A stretch of DNA of 64,000 bases from Streptomyces sp. NBC_01255 (GTDB lineage Bacteria; Actinomycetota; Actinomycetes; Streptomycetales; Streptomycetaceae), in contig NZ_CP108474.1 of NCBI RefSeq assembly GCF_036226445.1, forward strand, positions 6,448,001-6,512,000, read 5' to 3'. Of this stretch, positions 1-6,550 are shown piece after piece (positions within the stretch are counted from its first letter, which is position 1; every line of letters begins with the position of its first letter). The position numbers were made by a program, and so were the translations under genes. The notes under the pieces are model-generated. The model ran no database searches, was not told the origin of the DNA, and saw only the letters and a list, made by a program, of their open reading frames with translations.

Positions 1-221
1 TGGACGGAGTCCCAGGCCGAGTCGACGTACGGGATCTTGTCCGCCACCGCCTCGCACAGGAACAGCACGCCCGCGACGACGAGGACATCGGTGCGCTGCA
101 AGGACTCGGGCACCTCGTCGGTCAGCCCGGTCGCGCCGAAGATGCCGAGCAGCAGGACCACCGCGTACGCGTTGATCCCGCTCGCCCAGCCGCTGGTGAA
201 CACCAGGGGGAGTACCGACAC
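1..221 (-). CDS. DUF4126 family membrane protein (C-terminal part outside window)
   Basis: Reading leftward from a GTG at 221 the frame stays open to the window edge, giving about 73 residues of a hydrophobic protein. The N-terminus (SVLPLVFTSGWASGINAYA) and the following LLLGIFGATGL and CEAVADKIPYVDS segments are the signature of DUF4126, a small multi-helix membrane family of unknown function. No other ATG/GTG lies upstream in frame before the reading frame loses character. There is no clear ribosome binding site; a TACGAT hexamer ends 7 nt before the GTG, so the mRNA could be leaderless (inference). Function unknown. The gene is only partial because the window ends. Confidence 0.75.
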   Translation of the reverse strand, partial: MSVLPLVFTSGWASGINAYAVVLLLGIFGATGLTDEVPESLQRTDVLVVAGVLFLCEAVADKIPYVDSAWDSV

Positions 222-552
222 GCCCGCGATCGTAACCAGGACTGAGTATCCGTACCTAGGGGTCGAGATGAGTAGGTACGCGGATGGGCTCGGACCGGCC
301 GGGAAGGGAGAGTGGAGTCCACGGAAGGGGCGCGGCTCCGGTACCGCCGGCACGGGGCTGCGGAACGGGGCCGTGCGCCTGCCGACTCCGGGGTACGGGG
401 GATGTGCCACGGGGGTGCACGCGAAGAAGAAGCCGGTGCGGCGGGGCTCGGGGGGATCGAGCCTCGCCGCACCGGCCTCTTCGCGTGGTGGGGAGGGTGG
501 TTCGGGCGTGTCGCGGGCCGGGCTCTCCAGGCCCTGATCCGCCGGACAGGGG
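222..552. other. Gene-free gap between DUF4126 and the tetR gene
   Basis: About 330 bases without a convincing gene. Open frames on both strands have low-complexity Arg/Ala/Pro-rich translations and no family features. The only structure seen is the strong hairpin at 432-476, listed separately. Confidence 0.6.
432..476 (-). terminator. Hairpin terminator downstream of the tetR operon
   Basis: Arms 432-450 and 458-476 pair over 19 bp with one G-T type mismatch around a 7-nt loop. On the minus strand it is followed by TTCTTCTTCGCG. It lies 77 bp after the TetR stop codon, so it most likely ends the leftward ABC/YhgE/TetR transcript. Confidence 0.75.
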
Positions 553-1194
553 CTACCGGCCGCCGACCCGGCCGTGGAGCAGGCGCGAGAGCGCCGCGTG
601 CACGTCGTCGAGCGAACGCTCGCTCTGGAAGGCCTGCCAGTCGAGCGCCGCCACCAGCACCATGCCGACCAGCGCCGCCGCCGTCAGCTGGACGTCGATG
701 TCCTCGCTCAGCTCACCGGCCGCGACCCCCTCCCGCAGGACCCCCTCGACCACCGCGACGGCCTCCTGGCGGACCACCAGGAGCGTCGAGTTCCAGGCCC
801 GGTTGGTGCGCCAGAGCTCGGCCACGTACAGCTGGGTGAAGGCCGGGTAGCGGTCGATGAAGACGAGCCCCGCCCGGATCATCGCGTCGAGTGCGTCTAT
901 CCGGCTCCCGCCGCGCTCGGCGGTCTCCTGCTCCGCCGCCCGCAGCGAGGCCGTCAGCAGCGACACCCCGTGGCGCAGCAGCTCCTCGAAGAGCTCGGTC
1001 TTGCTCTTGAAGTTGTAGTAGACCGTGCCCTTGGCCACCCCGGCCCGCTCGGCGATCTCGTCGACCGTCGTCGCGGAGAATCCCTGCTCCGCGATGAGGG
1101 TGACGGCCGCCTCGTAGAGCTTCGCGCGGGTGGCCTGGCGTCGGGTGCTGCTGCTGTCCATGGGGTCGATTCTCACAGGTGTCGCGGGTGTCAC
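553..1194 (-). CDS. TetR/AcrR family transcriptional regulator, likely autoregulator of the ABC/YhgE operon
   Basis: TetR-family DNA-binding protein of 213 aa from the GTG at 1194, or 202 aa from the ATG at 1161 (MDSSSTRR), which is an equally likely start. Residues 25-63 form the usual three-helix HTH domain, with the recognition part TVDEIAERAGVAKGTVYYNF at 43-62. The C-terminal half is the helical ligand-binding and dimer domain with no recognisable ligand signature. It is the last gene of a leftward operon, starting 10 bp after the YhgE-type gene. A perfect TetR-type palindrome overlaps the operon promoter at 4170-4197, so negative autoregulation and control of the exporter is the simplest model (inference). 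Inducer unknown. Confidence 0.9.
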   Translation of the reverse strand: MTPATPVRIDPMDSSSTRRQATRAKLYEAAVTLIAEQGFSATTVDEIAERAGVAKGTVYYNFKSKTELFEELLRHGVSLLTASLRAAEQETAERGGSRIDALDAMIRAGLVFIDRYPAFTQLYVAELWRTNRAWNSTLLVVRQEAVAVVEGVLREGVAAGELSEDIDVQLTAAALVGMVLVAALDWQAFQSERSLDDVHAALSRLLHGRVGGR

Positions 1195-1204
1195 CGGCCC
1201 TGTC

Positions 1205-3292
1205 TCACAGGGTCAGCTCGGGGTGGAGTCGGTCGAGTGTCCAGACCTGCCGCTTGCGGGCGGACACGGCGGTCAGGGCCAGGGCGCCCAGGGTGAACGC
1301 GGTCAGCACCGCGCAGGCCTGCCAGACCGGTTCGATCCCGCCACCCGTGATCAGCCGGCGCAGCGCCTCGACCACGTAGGTCATCGGCAGGAAGGGGTGG
1401 ATCGCGTTGAAGAAGCCCGGGCTGGTCTGCACGGGGTACGTGCCGCCCGCCGAGGTCAGCTGGAGCATGAGCACGGCGAGCACGAGGATCCGGCCCGCCG
1501 CGCCGAAGCGGGCGTTGAGCCACTGGATGATCGCGGCGAAGCAGCAGGTGACCAGGGCGAGGAAGCCCACCGTGCCGGCGGCCCTGGCCATCTGGAGGCC
1601 GAGGCCCCAGTGCAGGACCGACATGAGAGCCCCCACCTGGAGGACGCCGATCGCCGCCACCGGGAGCCAGCCCGCCAGCGCGATCCGCCAGGCCGAGCCG
1701 CCGGCGGCGAGGGCGCGGCGGTTCAGTGGCTGGATGATCATGTACGCGACCATCGCGCCGACCCAGAGGGAGAGCGGGATGAAGTACGGGGCGAAGCCGG
1801 TGCCGTAGTTGGGCGCCTTGTGCATCGACTGCGAGGCCAGCTGCACCGGGTCGGCCATGACCTCCGTACGCCGGTCGCGGTCCTTCTCGTCGTAGTCGGG
1901 GATCTGCTTGACCCCGTCGTGCAGACCGACGGCCAGTGCGCCGGAGCCGTCGGCCAGCTTGAACAGACCGCCGTCGAGCTCGCCCGCGCCCTTCTTGAGC
2001 TTGCCGACGCCGGTGTCGAGGTTCGCCGACCCCGTCTTGGCGCCGCCGATGCCGGTGTGCAGCCGGTCCGCGCCCTCGGCGACCTTCTTGGCGCCCGCGT
2101 TGAGCTCGTTGATCTTCCTGATGGCGCCCTCGACGTCCTCGTCGAGGTGCGGGGCGCGGACGGCCAGCTCGTCGGCCTGCTTCTTGAGCGTGACGAGCCG
2201 CGCGTCCAGGGTCTTCAGGTCGCCGGTGCTGTCCTTGGTCAGGACGTGCACGTCGTCGGCGATGGTGGCGACGTCGTCGGCGGAGACCGAGGCCTCCTTG
2301 AGCACCTTGCACACCCGCGCGTCCGGCTCCGGTTTCGTCTCGCACTCCTCGCGGTGGAGGGCGGCGAGGCCGTCGTCCGCCTTGTGCGCGGCGGCCCGGA
2401 CCACCGGGGCTCGCCTGACGAGGTCGTCGAGGTTGTTGCGGGCGGCCGCGATGGAGTCCGAGGCCAGGCGGGCGCTGTCGCGGATCGACGTGCCGTTGTT
2501 CGCCAGGTACGGGCGGACCTTGTCGGCGGTGCCGTTCACCTTGTCGGCGAGCTCCTGCGTGCCCTTCGCGACCTTGCGGGAGCCGCTCTCCAGGTCCTTG
2601 GCGCCCTTGTCGAGCTTCTTCAGCCCGGCGGCCAGGTCGCCGCTGCCCTGCTTGGCGTCCTTGAGGCCGTCGGCCAGGTCCTTGGAGCCCTTCTTCGCCT
2701 TGTCCACACCGTCCTTGAGGTCGTCCGCGCCCTTGGCGGCCTTCGCGGTGGCCTCGTGGATGTCGGAGAACGAGATGAAGATCTTGTCGAGGAAGGTGCG
2801 CGAGGACTTGGTGGAGGCCGCCGTGCGTACTTCGGAGAAGACCGTGCGGGAGATCTGGCCGACGATGTAGTTGTTGGCGTCGTTCGTCCGGACCCGGAGG
2901 GCGCCGGTCTCGGGGGAGTCGCCGGAGCTGGAGGCGATCCGCGAGCTGAAGTCGCCGGGCATGGTCAGGGACAGGTAGTACGTCCCGTCCTCGACGCCCT
3001 TGCGCGCCTCCGCGTCGCTCACCCGGTGCCACGCGAAGGTGTTGCTCTCCAGGAGTCCCTCGGCGATGTCGTCGCCGGCGTTGATCTTCTTGCCGTCGGC
3101 GGTGGCGCCGCGGTCCTCGTTGACGAGGGCGACGGGGATCTTGTCGAGCCTGCTGTACGGGTCCCAGAACGAGTACAGGTACAGGGCGCCGTAGAGCAGC
3201 GGCAGCAGCAGGATCGCGACGAGCGCGGCGCGCGGCAGCTTTCCCCTGCCGAAGCGCTTCAGCTCAAGAGCGGCCAGTTTCGGCGAGCGCAT
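1205..3292 (-). CDS. YhgE/Pip family membrane protein (ABC-2 type permease-like)
   Basis: A 695-aa integral membrane protein. One N-terminal membrane helix (about 22-41) is followed by a large extracytoplasmic region with repeated Lys/Asp/Gly heptads of the type KGAKDLESGSRKV around 190-260 and again around 395-460, which resemble coiled-coil measuring-stick repeats. Five membrane helices close the protein (about 495-690). This is the YhgE/Pip layout, a family related to ABC-2 permeases and to phage infection protein. The start is supported by a strong GAGGAGG-type ribosome site and overlaps the ABC ATPase gene by 29 nt. Its substrate cannot be read from sequence. Together with the neighbouring ATPase it could form an export or envelope-remodelling complex under TetR control (inference). 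Confidence 0.88.
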   Translation of the reverse strand: MRSPKLAALELKRFGRGKLPRAALVAILLLPLLYGALYLYSFWDPYSRLDKIPVALVNEDRGATADGKKINAGDDIAEGLLESNTFAWHRVSDAEARKGVEDGTYYLSLTMPGDFSSRIASSSGDSPETGALRVRTNDANNYIVGQISRTVFSEVRTAASTKSSRTFLDKIFISFSDIHEATAKAAKGADDLKDGVDKAKKGSKDLADGLKDAKQGSGDLAAGLKKLDKGAKDLESGSRKVAKGTQELADKVNGTADKVRPYLANNGTSIRDSARLASDSIAAARNNLDDLVRRAPVVRAAAHKADDGLAALHREECETKPEPDARVCKVLKEASVSADDVATIADDVHVLTKDSTGDLKTLDARLVTLKKQADELAVRAPHLDEDVEGAIRKINELNAGAKKVAEGADRLHTGIGGAKTGSANLDTGVGKLKKGAGELDGGLFKLADGSGALAVGLHDGVKQIPDYDEKDRDRRTEVMADPVQLASQSMHKAPNYGTGFAPYFIPLSLWVGAMVAYMIIQPLNRRALAAGGSAWRIALAGWLPVAAIGVLQVGALMSVLHWGLGLQMARAAGTVGFLALVTCCFAAIIQWLNARFGAAGRILVLAVLMLQLTSAGGTYPVQTSPGFFNAIHPFLPMTYVVEALRRLITGGGIEPVWQACAVLTAFTLGALALTAVSARKRQVWTLDRLHPELTL

Positions 3293-4148
3293 CGGCCGCC
3301 CCCTCCTCGGTGTCGTCTGCGGTGTCTTCTGCTTCCGTTTCCGGCTCGGGTTCCGGCTCGGATTCCGGCTCGGATTCCGGTTCGGTTTCCGGTTCCGCGG
3401 GCTCCTTGGGCTCCTCGGGCTCCTCGGGATCCGTCGCGTCGGCGATCGTCGTGATCCGCTGGGCGTCCGCCGGGGCCTCCGCGCAGACGGCGAGGACGGT
3501 CGTCCCGGCCTCGGCCACCGAGCGCAGCAGCGCCCAGGCCTCGGCCCGGTCGGCGTCCGAGAGCTTCAGGTCCGTGTCGTCCAGGGCGAGCAGCCGGGGC
3601 CGGCCGATGAGGGCCAGGGCGATCGAGAGCCGCAGCGCTTCGAGCCGCTCCAGATCGCGTACGGAGGTCCGCTCGCCCTTCGGCAGGGCCGCGAGGTCGA
3701 GACCGGAGGCCGTGACGGCCTCGTCGATCCGGGCCCGCGCCTCCGCCGCCCGCTCGGCGGGGCGCCGCAGGAGCGCCCGTACGGAACCGTCGAAGCGGCG
3801 CTGGAGCAGGACCCGCTCGCGCAGGTGCTCGGCGACCGTGAAGGCGGGGTCCAGCTCGCTCACGCCGGGCACCTGCCCGAGCGCGCTGATCCGGCGCACC
3901 GCGCCCGGCTTGCGGGGCAGCCGCACCCCGCCGACCTCGGCGTGCCCCTCCGTGGCCTTCATGCGGCCGGTGAGGGCGAGCAGCAGGCACGTACGGCCGG
4001 AGCCGGACGGTCCCTCGATCGCCACCAGCGCGCCCGGCGCGGCCCGGAAGGAGACCTCCCGGAAGGCCCAGCCGCGCGGTCCCTTGAGTCCGAAGCCGTC
4101 CGCGACGACGGCGGCGCCGTGCGGCTGCTCCTCTGCCTCCGCTCCCAC
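3264..4148 (-). CDS. Degenerate ABC transporter ATP-binding protein with acidic tail
   Basis: About 294 aa from a GTG at 4148. A TTG at 4223 would also be open, but it lies in the -35 hexamer and would put the operator inside the gene. The fold is an ABC ATPase, but the key motifs deviate: Walker A at 46-53 reads GPSGSGRT, with Arg for the catalytic Lys; the signature LSGGQ is not recognisable (region TSVRDLERLEALRLSIALAL); and Walker B is LLALDDTD, with Asp for the usual catalytic Glu. ATP turnover may therefore be weak or absent. The last 60 residues are a Glu/Pro/Thr/Ser repeat tail. It is first in the operon with the YhgE-type protein and TetR. A true ATPase partner encoded elsewhere is possible. 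Confidence 0.82.
   Translation of the reverse strand: MGAEAEEQPHGAAVVADGFGLKGPRGWAFREVSFRAAPGALVAIEGPSGSGRTCLLLALTGRMKATEGHAEVGGVRLPRKPGAVRRISALGQVPGVSELDPAFTVAEHLRERVLLQRRFDGSVRALLRRPAERAAEARARIDEAVTASGLDLAALPKGERTSVRDLERLEALRLSIALALIGRPRLLALDDTDLKLSDADRAEAWALLRSVAEAGTTVLAVCAEAPADAQRITTIADATDPEEPEEPKEPAEPETEPESEPESEPEPEPETEAEDTADDTEEGAADALAETGRS
3333..3396 (-). repeat. Short tandem repeat coding for Glu/Pro/Ser/Thr tail of the ABC protein
   Basis: Imperfect 12-base units of the type ttccggctcgga, read on the minus strand as Ser-Glu-Pro-Glu-type repeats. Such a repeat could vary in length between strains by slippage without shifting the frame. Confidence 0.7.
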
Positions 4149-4169
4149 GGGCCCACCCCCACTTCCCCA

Positions 4170-4197
4170 TTTTTGAACTGACTGGTCAGTGCAAAAA
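4170..4197. promoter_or_regulatory. TetR-type operator palindrome
   Basis: 28-bp palindrome centred between 4183 and 4184. The inner arms ACTGAC and GTCAGT pair perfectly around TG, and the outer TTTTTG and CAAAAA pair perfectly; only the pair 4176/4191 breaks symmetry. Length and inner sequence match known TetR-family operators. It overlaps the -10 region and predicted start point of the leftward promoter. Confidence 0.88.
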
Positions 4198-4223
4198 TTA
4201 CCCCGGGGTAGTGGATCAGGCAA
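4195..4223 (-). promoter_or_regulatory. Promoter of the ABC/YhgE/tetR operon
   Basis: On the minus strand, -35 TTGCCT (4223-4218) and -10 TAATTT (4200-4195) are separated by exactly 17 nt. The predicted start lies near 4188, inside the TetR palindrome, about 40 nt before the chosen GTG start. Bound TetR would block polymerase directly. Confidence 0.72.
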
Positions 4224-4311
4224 AACCCCAGGTCAGCCGCATTGTCAGTGGGGCCCTGCACGATGGACACATACGGCCACAGAGCCGTCACGCGACGACA
4301 GGAGGCACGTC

Positions 4312-4854
4312 ATGGCCAGCCCTTCCGCAGCAGCCGCGCCCCGCCCCCGCCCCCTCCCTCTCCCCGGCAGTCATGCCACCCCCGCAGTGTCCGGACCCGC
4401 GTCCGACGTCCACCCCGTCCCGCGCCGCGCCACCGCCCCGCCCGCCGCCCTCGACCTGCTCGCCAAGGCCCGCACCGGACTGGTCGAGGCCGCCTCGCTC
4501 GACCGGCCCCACGAGCGGTACGCCACCGCCCACCTCGCCGCCCTGCGGGCCGCGGCCGCCGTGCTCGCCGCCCGGGGCAGGCCCGAGACCGCACCCCGCC
4601 ACCGGCAGCGCATAAGGAGCGCCTGGGAGCTGCTTCCCCAGCTCGCGCCCGAGCTGACCGAGTGGAGCGCCCTCTTCGCCTCCGGAGCCCAGCGCAGGGC
4701 CCGCGCCGAGGCCGGCATCACGAGCGCGGCGACCCGGCGCGAGGCCGACGACCTGCTCCGGGACGCCGCCCTGTTCCTGCGGCTGGTCGAGCGGCTGCTC
4801 GTCCTCCCGCCGGTGCTGCCCCGCCAGCCGGGGGCCGGAGAGGCCGGCGGATGA
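4312..4854 (+). CDS. SAV_6107 family HEPN domain-containing protein
   Basis: A 180-aa protein starting at the ATG with GGAGG seven bases upstream; the longer open frame from 4189 lacks a ribosome site and crosses the operator. After a Pro/Arg/Ala-rich, probably disordered first 45 residues comes an all-helical domain (ALDLLAKARTGLVEAA, ERYATAHLAALRAAAA, RIRSAWELLPQLAPELTEWS), which I recognise as the actinobacterial SAV_6107 HEPN family. A segment R-Y-A-T-A-H fits the R-x4-6-H pattern seen in many HEPN ribonucleases, though catalysis is not shown. It is divergent from the TetR operon. Function unknown. Confidence 0.8.
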   Translation: MASPSAAAAPRPRPLPLPGSHATPAVSGPASDVHPVPRRATAPPAALDLLAKARTGLVEAASLDRPHERYATAHLAALRAAAAVLAARGRPETAPRHRQRIRSAWELLPQLAPELTEWSALFASGAQRRARAEAGITSAATRREADDLLRDAALFLRLVERLLVLPPVLPRQPGAGEAGG

Positions 4855-4921
4855 TCCGAAACGCAGGCCCGAGGCCATAGGGTGGGGAGCGTCCGTACCC
4901 GTCACCGAGGAGTCAACAGCC

Positions 4922-5710
4922 GTGCCGGACCCTTCCCCTGTCTTCGGTCGAGAGGCGTCGTCGCGACCGTCGCGCGCCTCCCTGCGTACCGCCGTCGTCT
5001 GGGACGTCCTCAAGGACGCCCTCGACCGCCGGGCCAAGGCCACCGGGAAGGACAGCCTCGATGTCCTCGACACGGGCGGCGGCTCCGGGAACTTCGCCGT
5101 ACCGGCGGCCCGCCTCGGTCACCGCGTCACCGTCGTCGACCCCAGCCCCAACGCGCTCTTCGCGCTGGAGCGGCGGGCCGCCGAGGCCGGGGTCGCCGAC
5201 CGGGTCACCGGTGTCCAGGGAGACGTCCGGGGTCTCTTCGACGTGGTCGAGCGCGAGGGGTACGACGTCGTGCTCTGCCACGGCGTCCTGGAGTACGTCG
5301 ACGACCCCGCCGAGGGCGTGCGGAACGCGGTCGCCGCGCTCCGCACCGGCGGCAGCCTCAGCCTGCTCGCCGCCGGGCTCGGCGGCGCCGTGCTGGCCCG
5401 CGCGCTCGCCGGACACTTCACCGAGGCCCGGCACGCGCTGACCGACCCCGACGGCCGCTGGGGCGCGGGCGACCCCGTGCCCCGGCGCTTCACCGCCGAA
5501 CAGCTCGCCGAGCTGACGGCGGACGCCGGACTCGAGATCGGCGCCGTGCACGGCGTCCGGGTCTTCGCCGACCTGGTTCCGGGCGTCCTCGTGGACACCG
5601 AGCCGGGGGCCGCGGAGGCCCTGCTCAAGCTGGAGGCCGCGGCCGCGGAGCTGCCCTCCTTCCACGCCATCGCCACCCAGCTGCACGTTCTCGGCGAGAA
5701 GCGCGCCTGA
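4922..5710 (+). CDS. Class I SAM-dependent methyltransferase
   Basis: A 262-aa protein with the Rossmann methyltransferase fold. Motif I is VLDTGGGSGNFAVPAARLG (about 42-60), with the acidic residue after strand 2 in TVVDPSPNA, then QGDVRG and the strand-4 segment VVLCHGVLEYVDDP. The start is a GTG preceded by GAGGAG. The acceptor cannot be read from sequence; it resembles Streptomyces methyltransferases conserved next to the dcw cluster. It stands alone, 67 bp after the HEPN gene and in the same direction, so co-transcription is possible. Confidence 0.88.
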   Translation: MPDPSPVFGREASSRPSRASLRTAVVWDVLKDALDRRAKATGKDSLDVLDTGGGSGNFAVPAARLGHRVTVVDPSPNALFALERRAAEAGVADRVTGVQGDVRGLFDVVEREGYDVVLCHGVLEYVDDPAEGVRNAVAALRTGGSLSLLAAGLGGAVLARALAGHFTEARHALTDPDGRWGAGDPVPRRFTAEQLAELTADAGLEIGAVHGVRVFADLVPGVLVDTEPGAAEALLKLEAAAAELPSFHAIATQLHVLGEKRA

Positions 5711-5774
5711 CAGCCACCGGCACCCGTTCGGCGGTGCGGGCGGCGGGCGTCGATGGAGTACGCCACTGCCCGCC

Positions 5775-5887
5775 CGATCTGGGGTTCAGCCCCGTATGAT
5801 CGGGGGACACCATCCGGCATGACGGAGATGGCGCTGGGGAATCAACGCCTCAGCAACCGATCCGCATGGCGGCCCGGATTGGCTTTT
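5775..5887 (+). ncRNA. Structured leader or small RNA upstream of the DUF3040 gene
   Basis: Four successive stem-loops in about 110 nt. P1: CGATC 5775-5779 with GATCG 5798-5802, inner GGGG/CCCC. P2: CCATC 5810-5814 with GATGG 5827-5831. P3: GCTGGGG 5833-5839 with CCTCAGC 5848-5854. P4: CCGATCCG 5857-5864 with CGGATTGG 5875-5882, followed by CTTTT. I do not recognise it as a known riboswitch class. It ends about 95 nt before the DUF3040 start, so it may be a cis-regulator with an attenuator (P4) or a separate small RNA. Confidence 0.4.
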
Positions 5888-5982
5888 CGGCATTGTGGGC
5901 GGGTTTCACGGGGGCGATTCCCTGCCTATCCTGAAAGGGCCGCAAACCGGTCGCCCCCGCGACCGACGACTAGGAGGACTCC

Positions 5983-6387
5983 GTGCCGCTCTCGGAGCAC
6001 GAGCAGCGAATGCTCGAGCAGATGGAGCGAGCGCTGTACGCCGAAGATCCCAAGTTCGCGACAGCGCTCGAGGGAAGCGGGCTGCGTACGTACACCCGCC
6101 GACGGGTTTACCAGGCAGTCGCCGGCTTCCTGGTGGGTATCGCGCTCCTCATGGCCGGAATGGTCGCACAGCAGATCTGGATCAGCGTGGTGGGATTCCT
6201 CGTCATGCTGGGCTGCGCGGTCCTGGCGGTCACCGGATGGCGCAAGGCGCCCAAGCCAGGTGAGCAGCAGGCCAGTGGCGGGACGGCGACCGGTGGTCGC
6301 CAGACCCGGCAGCGACGCTCCACCATGAATCGGATCGAAGAGCGGTGGCAGCGCCGCCGCGACGAACAGCAGGGCGGCGGCCACTGA
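5983..6387 (+). CDS. DUF3040 domain-containing membrane protein
   Basis: A 134-aa protein with a GTG start and a strong TAGGAGG site. The N-terminus PLSEHEQRMLEQMERALYAE is the DUF3040 signature. Two membrane helices (about 44-64 and 67-84) are followed by a basic, Gln/Arg-rich cytoplasmic tail. The family is confined to Actinobacteria and often sits near the dcw cluster, which suggests a role in growth or division (inference). A 16-bp perfect terminator follows 38 bp downstream. Confidence 0.88.
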   Translation: MPLSEHEQRMLEQMERALYAEDPKFATALEGSGLRTYTRRRVYQAVAGFLVGIALLMAGMVAQQIWISVVGFLVMLGCAVLAVTGWRKAPKPGEQQASGGTATGGRQTRQRRSTMNRIEERWQRRRDEQQGGGH

Positions 6388-6424
6388 CGGCCCCCTGAGC
6401 GGCAGCCCCGCACCCCTTACACGA

Positions 6425-6475
6425 CCGAGCCCCGCAGGGCCCGCGCCACGACGCGCGATGCCCTGCGGGGCTCGG
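6425..6475. terminator. Bidirectional hairpin terminator
   Basis: Arms 6425-6440 and 6460-6475 are a perfect 16-bp inverted repeat with a 19-nt loop. It separates the rightward DUF3040 gene from the leftward transglutaminase operon. Confidence 0.85.
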
Positions 6476-6500
6476 CCGTACCCCTGGGGGTAGGGGAACG

Positions 6501-6549
6501 GGCCGGGGAGGGGCGAGGCCGCCGATGGCGGCCCCGCCCCTCCCCGGCC
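6501..6549 (-). terminator. Long hairpin directly after the transglutaminase gene
   Basis: Arms 6501-6523 and 6527-6549 pair over 23 bp with one mismatch and a 3-nt loop, beginning one base after the stop codon at 6551-6553. It is a likely intrinsic terminator or RNA-stabilising 3' end for the leftward operon. Confidence 0.8.
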
Positions 6550-6550
6550 G

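Noticed and set aside
37..537. 166-codon plus-strand frame near the window start
   Set aside because: Low-complexity translation and overlap with the DUF4126 gene and terminator hairpin.
1191..3032. 613-codon minus-strand frame overlapping the YhgE-type gene
   Set aside because: Out-of-frame shadow on the same strand, Arg/Gly/Pro-rich; the frame 1205-3292 has membrane helices and a good ribosome site.
5798..5905. SAM, fluoride or cobalamin riboswitch before the DUF3040 gene
   Set aside because: A few short words (CAGCAACC, GGAGATGG) recall riboswitch cores, but the conserved core arrangement of those classes is not present.
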